DNA of 64,000 nucleotides from the NCBI GenBank assembly GCA_041393395.1, contig JAWKKG010000007.1, positions 62,001-126,000 on the forward strand. Direction: 5' to 3'. Source of the stretch: JAGQIB01 sp041393395. Lineage in GTDB: Bacteria > ARS69. This document shows, in pieces, positions 51,875 to 59,783 of the stretch. Every line of letters begins with the position of its first letter. Position 1 is the first letter of the stretch. Under the pieces are notes generated by a model. The model did no database searches. It saw only the letters and a list, made by a program, of their open reading frames with translations, and was not told the origin of the DNA. Made by a program: the position numbers and the translations under genes.

Positions 51875-52882
51875 ATGACCACCGATCGCGCCCGTCCGTC
51901 CGTCCGCGTCCGCTGGCTTCCGATCCTGTTCGCGTTCCTCGTCCTGGCGGGAGGCGCGGGATGCGAGTCCGGCTCGCGCTCGTCGAACGACTTCCGCGTG
52001 GCCGTGCTGCTCACGGGGCCCGTCTCCGACGACGGCTGGAACCAGAGCGCGTGGGAGGGAGTGCTCGCGATCCGGGACCAGCTCGGCGCGAAGGTCTCGA
52101 AGGTCGAGAGTCTCGACAAGAGTCAGTTCGAGGAGAACCTGCGGCAGTTCGCGGCGCAGGGCACGCGGCTCGTGTTCGCGCACGCGTACGAGTTCCAGGA
52201 CGCCACCCTTCGGGTGGCGGCGGAGTTTCCGCAGACGACGTTCGTGGTGATCGCGGGGGATCGTGCGGCGGCGAACGTCGGCGCGGTGCACTTCACGCTC
52301 GAGCAGGCGACGTACGTGCTCGGCGCGCTCGCCGCGCGGCTCTCCGAGGCGCCGGTGGTGGGGCTGATCGGCGGCGAGGAGATTCCGTCGCTCGTGCCCG
52401 GTTTCCGCGGCTTCGCAAACGGGGCGCGCAGCGTGCGTCCGGACATCCGGGTCGTCACGAAGTACGTGGGAAACTGGCACGACGTGACCCTGGCCCGTGA
52501 GCTCGCCGAGGCGCTCGTGGCGCAGGGCGCGGACTTCATCTTCCAGAACGCGGATCGCGCGGGGCTCGGCGTGTTTCAGGCTGCGGCGGCGCACGAGGGC
52601 GTGTGGGCGTTCGGGTCGAACAAGGACCAGGCGGACGTCGTGCCGGGCGCTGTCTACGCGAGCGCCGTCCTCGACGTTCCCACCGCGTACCTCGCGATCG
52701 CGCGGCAGGTGAAGGACGGCGTGTACCGCCCCGCCGCGACGTCGATGGGGGTGGCCGAGGGGGTCGTGCGCGTGGCGCTGGCGCCCGAGGTGAGCGCGTC
52801 GCTCGATCGGGAGACGAAGGAGTTCGTGGCCGATCTGGAGGCGCGGATCGCCGACGGTCGTGTGGACGTGCTGGCGCGTTGA
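51875..52882 (+). CDS. BMP-family nucleoside ABC transporter substrate-binding lipoprotein
   Basis: Periplasmic solute-binding protein of the BMP (Med/TmpC/PnrA) family, 335 residues, anchored through a lipobox-like end of its signal peptide (LVLAGGAGCESG). Seen: FRVAVLLTGPVSDDGWNQSAWEG, the nucleoside-binding entry of the family, LVFAHAYEFQDA, FTLEQATYVLGALAA and IFQNADRAGLGVF, AFGSNKDQ. BMP proteins in other bacteria bind purine nucleosides. An ATPase and two permeases of the matching type follow with overlapping genes. Start ATG next to the GAAGGAG in the leader hairpin. The exact nucleoside is unknown. Confidence 0.92.
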   Translation: MTTDRARPSVRVRWLPILFAFLVLAGGAGCESGSRSSNDFRVAVLLTGPVSDDGWNQSAWEGVLAIRDQLGAKVSKVESLDKSQFEENLRQFAAQGTRLVFAHAYEFQDATLRVAAEFPQTTFVVIAGDRAAANVGAVHFTLEQATYVLGALAARLSEAPVVGLIGGEEIPSLVPGFRGFANGARSVRPDIRVVTKYVGNWHDVTLARELAEALVAQGADFIFQNADRAGLGVFQAAAAHEGVWAFGSNKDQADVVPGAVYASAVLDVPTAYLAIARQVKDGVYRPAATSMGVAEGVVRVALAPEVSASLDRETKEFVADLEARIADGRVDVLAR

Positions 52883-54426
52883 TCCTCGAAGCGCGCGGGC
52901 TCGGCAAGCGATTCGGCCCCGTCGTCGCGCTCGACCAGGTCGATCTCGAGCTGGATCGCGGCGAGGTGCTCGCCGTGCTCGGCGAGAACGGCGCGGGCAA
53001 GAGTACGCTCATGAACGTCCTGTTCGGGGCGCTCGCGCCGGACGCCGGCGAGATCCGCTGGCACGGCCGGAACGTGGCGTGGGGTTCGCCGGCCGGAGCG
53101 CTCGCGGCCGGCGTCGGCATGGTGCACCAGCACTTCACGTTGCTGCCCGCGCTCTCCGTGCTCGAGAACGTCTGGCTCTCCCATCCCGATCGCCCGCGCT
53201 TCTCGCTCGACCTGCCGCGCGCGCGCGTGCGACTGCTCGAGCTTTCGGAGCGATTCGGTCTCGATCTCGATCTCTCCGCCCGCGTGGGCGACTTGCCGGT
53301 GGGCGCGCAGCAACGCGTCGAGATCGCGAAGGCCCTCGCGCGATCCCCCGAGGTGCTGATCCTCGACGAGCCGACGGCGGTGCTCGCGCCGGAGGAGGTC
53401 GATCGACTGTTCGCGGGAGTCCGGGCGCTCGTGGCCGCGGGCACGTCGGTCCTGTTCATCTCGCACAAGCTCGACGAGGTGCTGGAGATCGCGGACCGCG
53501 TCACGGTGCTGCGTCGCGGTCGCGTGACGGCGACCTGCCGCCGCGACGAGGCCGACGTGCCGCTCCTCACGCGCAGCATCGTGGGCGACGGGGCGACATC
53601 CTGGGCGCGCGCCGGACGAACGACGGTGACCCGCGAGCCGGCGGAGACTTCGCCGCCGTCGCCGTCCGACGAAGCGCCGGTGCGACCCGCGCTGCTCGAG
53701 GTCCGGGATCTCACGCGCGCGGCGGATCGGTTCGGCCCCGGACTCGCGCGCGTGAGCTTTCGCGTGGCGCGCGGAGAGCTCGTGGGGGTGGCGGGGGTCG
53801 ACGGCAACGGACAGCAGGAGCTCGCCGCCGTGCTGGCCGGGGTGCTCCACGCGACGCAAGGCTCCATCCGACTCGCCGGGAAGGAGCTGCGTGGTCAGAC
53901 GCCGGAGGAGCGCTGGCGGCTCGGCCTGTCCGTGCTGCCCGGCGATCGCCGGGAGGAAGGGCTCGTGGGGGCCGCGTCGATCCGCGACAACCTCGCGCTG
54001 CGGGAGTTCGGCGCGCCGTGGGCGCGCGAGGGCCTGCTCGTGAACGTCGGCGTGCACGACGCGCGCGCCGTCGCGCTGATGGAACGTCACGACGTCCGCG
54101 CGCCCGGCCCCGAGGCGCTCGCGGAATCGCTGTCCGGCGGAAACCAGCAGAAGCTCCTTCTCGCGCGGGAGCTCGCCGGCGCGCCGAAGATGCTGGTACT
54201 TCTGCATCCCACCCGCGGCCTCGACATCGGGGCCGCGGACTCGACCCTCCGCACGCTGCGCGCGCTCGCGGACGACGGCTGCGGCGTGGTCGTGATCTCG
54301 GCCGAGCTCGACGAACTGCTCGCCTGGGCCGATCGAGTCGCCGTGTTGCACCGCGGAACGTGGCACGAGTCGCCCGCGCGATCGCGCCGGGAGATCGGTG
54401 CGCTCATGGTGGGGGCGCACCCATGA
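52879..54426 (+). CDS. Nucleoside ABC transporter ATPase (tandem ABC domains, NupO type)
   Basis: Double ATP-binding subunit, 515 residues, for the BMP-linked importer. It starts with TTG overlapping the previous stop (TTGA), which gives LILEARGLGKRFGPVVAL, the usual beginning. Domain 1 (about 1-235): Walker A GENGAGKST, signature LPVGAQQRVEIAKAL, Walker B VLILDEPT. Domain 2 (about 260-510): a Walker A without the usual GKS/T (GVDGNGQQE), signature LSGGNQQKLLLAREL, and a Walker B with His where the catalytic Glu would be (MLVLLHPTRGLD). One competent and one degenerate site are normal for this family. Confidence 0.94.
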   Translation: MILEARGLGKRFGPVVALDQVDLELDRGEVLAVLGENGAGKSTLMNVLFGALAPDAGEIRWHGRNVAWGSPAGALAAGVGMVHQHFTLLPALSVLENVWLSHPDRPRFSLDLPRARVRLLELSERFGLDLDLSARVGDLPVGAQQRVEIAKALARSPEVLILDEPTAVLAPEEVDRLFAGVRALVAAGTSVLFISHKLDEVLEIADRVTVLRRGRVTATCRRDEADVPLLTRSIVGDGATSWARAGRTTVTREPAETSPPSPSDEAPVRPALLEVRDLTRAADRFGPGLARVSFRVARGELVGVAGVDGNGQQELAAVLAGVLHATQGSIRLAGKELRGQTPEERWRLGLSVLPGDRREEGLVGAASIRDNLALREFGAPWAREGLLVNVGVHDARAVALMERHDVRAPGPEALAESLSGGNQQKLLLARELAGAPKMLVLLHPTRGLDIGAADSTLRTLRALADDGCGVVVISAELDELLAWADRVAVLHRGTWHESPARSRREIGALMVGAHP

Positions 54427-55451
54427 TGCGCGCCCGGACACTCCTGGAGAGCGCGTGGAGTCGACAGCTGCTGCTCCTGGCGGCCGCGCTCGCGATCACC
54501 GCGGCGCTCGTGGCGCTCGCGGGCCGATCCCCGCTCGCGGCGGGACAGGCCCTGTGGAACGGCGCGTTCGGATCCGCGTGGGCGTTCTCGAACCTGTGGA
54601 CCAAGACGATCCCGCTGCTCGTCACCGGTCTGGCGATCACCGTGGCGTTCCGCGCCGGCTTCTGGAACATCGGTGCGGAAGGTCAGTTCATGGCGGGCGC
54701 GATCGTGGCCGGTTCCGTGGGGACGTGGTCGCACTGGCCGACGATCATCCACCTGCCGCTCGTGCTCGTCCTCGCCGCGCTCGCGGGGGCGATGCTCGCG
54801 TGGATTCCCGCCTGGCTCCGCGTGTCGCGCGGCGCGCTCGAAGTGATCTCCACCATCATGCTGAACTTCGTGATGCTCTACGTGCTTTCCTGGCTCGTGC
54901 ACGGCCCGCTGCAGGAGACGTCGGGCGCACAGCCGATCGGGAACCCCGTCGCGTCTTCGGTGGCGCTGCCGCGCCTCTTCGGCGGCGGCACGACCTTGCA
55001 CGCGGGGCTCGCGATCGCGCTGTCCCTGGTTCTGTTCGCACACGTGCTGCTCGAGCGGACGGAGACCGGGTTCCGGATCCGCATGGTGGGCGCGAGTCCG
55101 CGCGCCTGCGAGTGGGCCGGAGTGCCGGTGGCGCGTACGGTGATGCGCGCCGCGGCGATCTCGGGCGGACTGGCCGGTCTCGCGGGAGCGATCGAGGTGC
55201 TCGGGGTTCTCGGTCGCCTGTTCGACAAGGTCTCTCCCGGTTACGGATTCACGGCGATCGCGGTCGCGCTGCTCGCGCGTCTCCGGCCGCTCGCGCTGAT
55301 CCCGGCCGCGCTGCTGTTCGGCGCCCTCGAGGCGGGCGGATCGCGCCTGCAGCAGGATGCCGACGTCTCGCAGGTGCTCGTCCTCGTGATCCAGGGCATC
55401 GTGATCCTCGCCACGCTCGTGGTGGGGCTCGCGGCGCGGGGGAGGGAGTGA
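54423..55451 (+). CDS. Nucleoside ABC transporter permease 1 (NupP type)
   Basis: Inner-membrane permease of the branched-chain/nucleoside (BPD_transp_2) type, 342 residues, about eight to nine membrane helices. Seen: FRAGFWNIGAEGQFMAGAI, the family's core motif, and FRIRMVGASPRACEWAGVP, ISGGLAGLAGAIEVLGV in the second half. ATG overlaps the ATPase stop by four bases. Its stop overlaps the start of the second permease by one base. Together they form the channel of the importer. Confidence 0.95.
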   Translation: MMRARTLLESAWSRQLLLLAAALAITAALVALAGRSPLAAGQALWNGAFGSAWAFSNLWTKTIPLLVTGLAITVAFRAGFWNIGAEGQFMAGAIVAGSVGTWSHWPTIIHLPLVLVLAALAGAMLAWIPAWLRVSRGALEVISTIMLNFVMLYVLSWLVHGPLQETSGAQPIGNPVASSVALPRLFGGGTTLHAGLAIALSLVLFAHVLLERTETGFRIRMVGASPRACEWAGVPVARTVMRAAAISGGLAGLAGAIEVLGVLGRLFDKVSPGYGFTAIAVALLARLRPLALIPAALLFGALEAGGSRLQQDADVSQVLVLVIQGIVILATLVVGLAARGRE

Positions 55452-56377
55452 TGGAGTTCGGCGGCCTGCTGGAAGCCACGATCCGCATCACCGTCCCGAT
55501 CCTCCTCGCGACGCTCGGCGAGATGATCGCGGAGCGCTCCGGCGTGCTGAACATCGGCCTCGAGGGAATGATGCTGACCGGCGCGTTCGCGGCGTTCGTG
55601 GGCAGCTGGCTGACGGGCGATCCGTGGATCGGGCTCGCGCTCGCCGTCGTCACCGCGATGGCGCTCGCTGCCGTGTTCTCGCTGTTCGTCGTCCGCTGGG
55701 CCCTCGATCCGATCGTGACCGGAGTGGCGATCAACGTGCTGGCGCTCGGAGCGACCGGCGTGCTGTTCCGCGCGCTCACCACGGACACGGGAACGGTGCT
55801 CGTGGCGTCGTTTCCGGAGTGGCCGCTCGGGAACCTCGCACGGATCCCGGGGATCGGGCCGGCGCTGTTCTCGCAGAACGGTGTGGGCTACGCGGCGTTC
55901 GCACTGGCCCCGCTGGTGATGGTGGCGCTGCGTTTCACGTCGCCGGGACTGCTCGTGCGGGCGGCGGGCGAGAATCCGGATGCGGTCGAGGCGGCGGGCG
56001 GACGGGCCGCGGTCGTGCGTCTCCTGGCCACGCTGGTGGGGGGCGCGTTCGCGGGGGCGGCGGGAGCCTACCTTTCGATCGGATACTCGGATACGTTCGT
56101 GGAGAACATGACCGCCGGCCGCGGGTTCGTGGCGCTGGCGATCGTGGTCTTCGCTCGCTGGTCGCCGCTGCTCGCGGTGCCGGCGGCGCTCACGTTCGGG
56201 CTCGCGATGGCGCTGCAGGTGCGCCTCCAGGGCCACGTCGGACCGGGGGGCGGCGTGCCGTATCAGTTCTTCCAGATGCTGCCCTACGTGCTCACCCTCG
56301 TGGTGCTGGCGATCGTTCCGCGCGGCGTGGCAGGCGCGCCGGCCGCGCTCGCCCGACCTTGGCGTCGGAGTCGGTGA
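55451..56377 (+). CDS. Nucleoside ABC transporter permease 2 (NupQ type)
   Basis: Second BPD_transp_2-type permease, 308 residues, eight or so membrane helices. Seen: IAERSGVLNIGLEGMMLTGA, the paired form of the motif in the first permease, RAAGENPDAVEAAGG and LSIGYSDTFVENMTAGRGFVAL, the landmark of this group. ATG at 55451 overlaps the preceding stop (TGATG) after GGAGGGA. Completes the four-gene importer. The C-terminus (ARPWRRSR) is basic and cytoplasmic. Confidence 0.95.
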   Translation: MEFGGLLEATIRITVPILLATLGEMIAERSGVLNIGLEGMMLTGAFAAFVGSWLTGDPWIGLALAVVTAMALAAVFSLFVVRWALDPIVTGVAINVLALGATGVLFRALTTDTGTVLVASFPEWPLGNLARIPGIGPALFSQNGVGYAAFALAPLVMVALRFTSPGLLVRAAGENPDAVEAAGGRAAVVRLLATLVGGAFAGAAGAYLSIGYSDTFVENMTAGRGFVALAIVVFARWSPLLAVPAALTFGLAMALQVRLQGHVGPGGGVPYQFFQMLPYVLTLVVLAIVPRGVAGAPAALARPWRRSR

Positions 56378-57159
56378 TGCGGGTCACGCGCGTGGAGCGG
56401 GTGGAGGCGGTGGCGCGCGACGAGGACGGGCGCTGGATCCCGCTCTCGTTCGATCTGGAGGCCACCCTCGCGGGTGACGTTTCGAGCGAGCACGGAATGG
56501 TGGTGAACCTGACCGACGTGAAGAAGCAGCTGCGGGAACGCGTGGTGGAGCGCCTGAACGGCCGACGCCTGGACGGCTCCGATGCCGACGCCCCCGAACT
56601 GCCGACCGCGGAGAAGCTCGCGCAGGGAATCTGGGATCTCCTGGGAGGAAAGCTGGCCGACCGACCGCTGGTGCGGATCCGGCTCGTTGCGGCGCGATCG
56701 CCCATCGTCACGTGGACCGGAGAGGAAATGCGAGTCACCCGATCGTACGAGTTCAGCGCGGCACATCGTCTGCACGCGGCATCCCTGTCGGACACGGAGA
56801 ACGTGCTCGTGTTCGGCAAGTGCAACAACCCGGCCGGACACGGCCACAACTACGTGCTCGAGGTCACGCTCGCGGGCCGGACCGGCCACGCGGGCGAACT
56901 GCTGCCGGCCGACGTCTTCGATCGCATCGTGGAGTCCGAGGTCGTGGATCGCTGGGATCACAAGCACCTGAACGAGGACCTGCCCGAGTTCGCCGGCATC
57001 AATCCCACGGCCGAGGAGATCGCGCGCGTCGCGTGGCGTCGCCTGACCGCGCCGCTCGCGCGGGCGACCGACGAGGCCGGGACCGGCGCGCGTCTCGCCC
57101 GTATCGAGCTGCACGAGACCGCCCGCAACCGCGTGGAGTACGAGGGGGAAGACGAGTGA
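56377..57159 (+). CDS. Two-domain 6-pyruvoyl-tetrahydropterin synthase/QueD-like protein
   Basis: T-fold protein of 260 residues made of two PTPS-like halves. The C-terminal half (about 117-260) keeps the zinc histidines (YEFSAAHRLH, GHGHNYVLEV) and the PTPS pattern FGKCNNPAGHGHNY, WDHKHLNEDLP, NPTAEEIARVAW. The N-terminal half (about 1-105: FDLEATLAGDVSSEHGMVVNL, PTAEKLAQGIWDLL) has the same frame but lacks the histidines, so it is a degenerate copy. QueD turns dihydroneopterin triphosphate into carboxy-tetrahydropterin for queuosine; relatives make tetrahydropterins. ATG at 56377 overlaps the permease stop; GTG at 56374 is equally placed. Which product it makes is not decided by the sequence. 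Confidence 0.87.
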   Translation: MRVTRVERVEAVARDEDGRWIPLSFDLEATLAGDVSSEHGMVVNLTDVKKQLRERVVERLNGRRLDGSDADAPELPTAEKLAQGIWDLLGGKLADRPLVRIRLVAARSPIVTWTGEEMRVTRSYEFSAAHRLHAASLSDTENVLVFGKCNNPAGHGHNYVLEVTLAGRTGHAGELLPADVFDRIVESEVVDRWDHKHLNEDLPEFAGINPTAEEIARVAWRRLTAPLARATDEAGTGARLARIELHETARNRVEYEGEDE

Positions 57160-57986
57160 CCCTCGTTCGTTGCGATGCGGGGCTCGCCGCGTTGCGCCTG
57201 ACCGGGGCCGACCGCCTGTCGTTCCTGCATCGCCTCACGACCGCGAACGTGGCGTCGCTGGCGCCGGGCGAGAGTCGCCCGACCCTGCTGCTGGAGCGCA
57301 CGGGCCGGGTCGTGGACCGTCTGCTCGTGGTCGCGCGCCCGGACGACACGGTGCTGATCGTGACCGGAGAGCGGGCGGCGGTCGTGGCGGAGAGTCTGCG
57401 CCGCTACGTGATCGCCGACGACGTGGAGATCGAGGAGTCCGGCGACGAGGTCGTGACGCTCGCGGGCGAAGCTCCCGCCGAGCTCGCCCCCGGCCTCACC
57501 ATCGCCCGCGACGGCGACGTCGTCACGCACGTGTTCGGTCCGGGGGCGGCGGCGGCGACGGCCGACGTCCCGCCCGCGGCGCCGGGCGAGTGGGAGCGGA
57601 TCCGGATCGAGACGCTCCGCCCGGCGTTCGGCGCGGAGTGGGACGATCGCTCCCTGCCGCTCGAGGTCGGACTGGCCGGCTGCATCGACTTCGCGAAGGG
57701 CTGCTATCTCGGCCAGGAAGTCGTGGCCCGGCTGTACAATTACCGCCGCGTGAAACGTCACCTCGTGCGGCTGACGCTGGAGGGCGCCGACGTTCCGGCG
57801 CCGGGCACCGAACTGCTCGCCGGCGACGTTCCGGTCGGGCGCATCACGACCGCATCCCGCCGCGAGGGGGTCCCCATCGCGTTCGCGTCGGTCGCGAAGG
57901 AGCAGGCGACGCACGACGCGCGTCTCGTGCTCGCGGACGGAACCGAGGCGACCGTGTCGCCGATCGGAGGAGAAGAGAAGCCATGA
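57156..57986 (+). CDS. ygfZ: YgfZ/GcvT-like folate-binding protein
   Basis: Cytoplasmic folate-binding protein of the YgfZ (IBA57) family, 276 residues, which supports Fe-S enzymes such as MiaB. Seen: the signature FAKGCYLGQEVVAR (K-G-C-Y-x-G-Q-E) with its cysteine, LTGADRLSFLHRLTTANV at the N-terminus, RIRIETLRPAFGAEWDD, and a C-terminal beta domain (VPVGRITTASRREGVPIAFA). GTG start overlapping the pterin-synthase-like stop by four bases. The link of a folate protein with a pterin enzyme may be meaningful. Confidence 0.93.
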   Translation: MTLVRCDAGLAALRLTGADRLSFLHRLTTANVASLAPGESRPTLLLERTGRVVDRLLVVARPDDTVLIVTGERAAVVAESLRRYVIADDVEIEESGDEVVTLAGEAPAELAPGLTIARDGDVVTHVFGPGAAAATADVPPAAPGEWERIRIETLRPAFGAEWDDRSLPLEVGLAGCIDFAKGCYLGQEVVARLYNYRRVKRHLVRLTLEGADVPAPGTELLAGDVPVGRITTASRREGVPIAFASVAKEQATHDARLVLADGTEATVSPIGGEEKP

Positions 57987-59146
57987 GCATCACCGAGATC
58001 GGACGAGCCACCGAACGGGAGACGGCGGAACTCGTGCGTCTCCGCCGCGATTTCCACCGTCATCCGGAGCTCGGCTACCAGGAGGTTCGCACGTCCGGCA
58101 TCGTGGCCACCCGGATGCGCGAGCTCGGCTACGAGGTGCGCGACGGCGTCGCGAAGACCGGCGTGATCGCGTCGCGGGGCGCCGGCGGTCGTACGCTCTA
58201 CGTGCGGGCGGACATGGACGCGCTCCCGATCGTGGAGGAGAACGACGTCGACTATCGCTCGGCGCACGACGGCGTGATGCACGCCTGCGGCCACGACGCG
58301 CACACGGCGATCGCGATGATGGTGGCGGAGCGTTTCGCGAAGGCCGATCTCGCCGGTCGCATCTCGTTCGGGTTCCAGCCCGCCGAGGAAGGTGGCCAGG
58401 GCGCGGATCGGATGGCGGAACAAGGCGGGCTGGATGGGGTGGACGCGGCACTCGGGCTTCACGTGTGGAGCTCGCTCCCCGTCGGCAAGATCGGCGTGAC
58501 TACCGGACCGGCCATGGCTTCGGTGGACGAGTTCGTGATCGAGGTCCGCGGGTTCGGCGGTCACGCCGCCGTGCCGCACCTCGCCGACGATCCGATCGTG
58601 AAGGCGGCGCAGCTGGTCACGGACCTGCAGACGATCGTGAGCCGCCGCGTCAGCCCGCTCGACGCGGCCGTGGTCACGGTGACGCGGTTCGACGGCGGAT
58701 CCGCGTTCAACGTCATCCCCGATTCCGTGACGCTGTGGGGCACGATCCGCACGTTCAACGAGCGCGTGCGCGAGGACACGCACCGGCTGCTGCAGGAGAT
58801 CACGGGCGAGCGCGGGACGGTGTCGATCCGTCGCGTGACGCGCGTACTCGTGAACGATGCGCGGATGTGCGAGATCGTGCGCGAGGCGGCCGCGTCCGTC
58901 GTCGGCGCGGAGAACGTCATCGACAGCGAGCGCACGATGGGCGGGGAGGACTTCGCCACCGTGCTCGCCACCGTGCCGGGCTGCTTCTTCTTCGTGGGAT
59001 CCGCGCTCCCCCAGGGAACGTTCCCGCATCACCATCCACGCTTCGACGTGGACGAACGCGCGCTCCCGCTCGGTCTCGACGTCATGACGCGCGCCGCCCA
59101 CCTGTACCTGGAGCGCGGCTTCCGCGACGGTGCCGGGGCGGCTTGA
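57983..59146 (+). CDS. M20-family amidohydrolase
   Basis: Metal-dependent amidohydrolase of the M20D group (hippurate hydrolase, N-acetyl-amino-acid or IAA-amino-acid hydrolase type), 387 residues. Seen: RRDFHRHPELGYQE at the N-terminus, the metal-binding HACGHDAHTA, FQPAEEGGQGA with its catalytic Glu, the lid domain (about 185-295) with GFGGHAAVPHLADDP, and ERTMGGEDFA near the C-terminus. It cleaves an acyl group from an amino acid or related amide. ATG overlaps the YgfZ stop (ATGA). Substrate unknown. Confidence 0.95.
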   Translation: MSITEIGRATERETAELVRLRRDFHRHPELGYQEVRTSGIVATRMRELGYEVRDGVAKTGVIASRGAGGRTLYVRADMDALPIVEENDVDYRSAHDGVMHACGHDAHTAIAMMVAERFAKADLAGRISFGFQPAEEGGQGADRMAEQGGLDGVDAALGLHVWSSLPVGKIGVTTGPAMASVDEFVIEVRGFGGHAAVPHLADDPIVKAAQLVTDLQTIVSRRVSPLDAAVVTVTRFDGGSAFNVIPDSVTLWGTIRTFNERVREDTHRLLQEITGERGTVSIRRVTRVLVNDARMCEIVREAAASVVGAENVIDSERTMGGEDFATVLATVPGCFFFVGSALPQGTFPHHHPRFDVDERALPLGLDVMTRAAHLYLERGFRDGAGAA

Positions 59147-59649
59147 TCGAGCGGCATTGCATCCGGTGCGGCGCGCCGCTCGCGGGGGAACCGCCGACGT
59201 GCTCGTCGTGCGGTCATGTCCACTGGCGCGACCCGAAGGTCGCGGCGTGCGCGATCTTCCGCTGGCGGGGAGACATCTTCCTGATGCGGCGGGCCATCCC
59301 GCCCGGTTACGGGCGATGGACCTTCCCCGGGGGGTACGTCGATCGCGGCGAGACGGTCGAGGCGGCGGCCGTCCGCGAAGTGCGTGAGGAGGCGGGATGC
59401 GAGGTCCGGCTGACGGACCTTCTCGGCATCTACAGTTACCCGGGGCAGACGGCGATCCTCGTGATCTACCGCGCGGACGTCGTCGCGGGCGAGCCGCACT
59501 GCCGATCGGAAAGTCTCGAGGCCCGAGCGTTCCCGGACGCCGACCTGCCGTGGCGGGAACTCGCCTTCCCGTCCACCGTCGAGGCGCTCCGGGACTTCCT
59601 GGAGGCCGACGTGCACCCTGAACGGCGGGGACGCTCCCGCAATCTCTGA
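59143..59649 (+). CDS. Nudix hydrolase with N-terminal zinc ribbon
   Basis: Cytoplasmic Nudix pyrophosphohydrolase, 168 residues. TTG start overlapping the previous stop (TTGA). Seen: an N-terminal zinc ribbon (CIRCG, then CSSCG) and the Nudix box from GGYVDRGETVEAAA to REVREEAGCEV, which follows the GX5EX7REVREEXGC pattern. Zinc-ribbon Nudix proteins of this type include NADH pyrophosphatase NudC relatives and others acting on nucleotide derivatives. It may clean up nucleotides made from nucleosides brought in by the importer; this is inferred from context. Confidence 0.92.
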   Translation: MIERHCIRCGAPLAGEPPTCSSCGHVHWRDPKVAACAIFRWRGDIFLMRRAIPPGYGRWTFPGGYVDRGETVEAAAVREVREEAGCEVRLTDLLGIYSYPGQTAILVIYRADVVAGEPHCRSESLEARAFPDADLPWRELAFPSTVEALRDFLEADVHPERRGRSRNL

Positions 59650-59677
59650 AACGTCCCGCCGTCCCTCCGGCGCCCCG

Positions 59678-59707
59678 TTGACAGCACGCTCGTCGAGTCC
59701 CTAGACT
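59678..59707 (+). promoter_or_regulatory. Strong promoter of the propeller/DUF3604 gene
   Basis: TTGACA (59678-59683), 18 bases, TAGACT (59702-59707). The best match in the window; it places the RNA start near 59714, which excludes the earliest in-frame TTG at 59712 as the translation start. Confidence 0.75.
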
Positions 59708-59783
59708 CCTCTTGGCTCTCCCCTCGTCCGTCCCTGAACCATTTCGGCCTGACGTCGATTCCGAGCGCGGAGCGAGTACCCCT

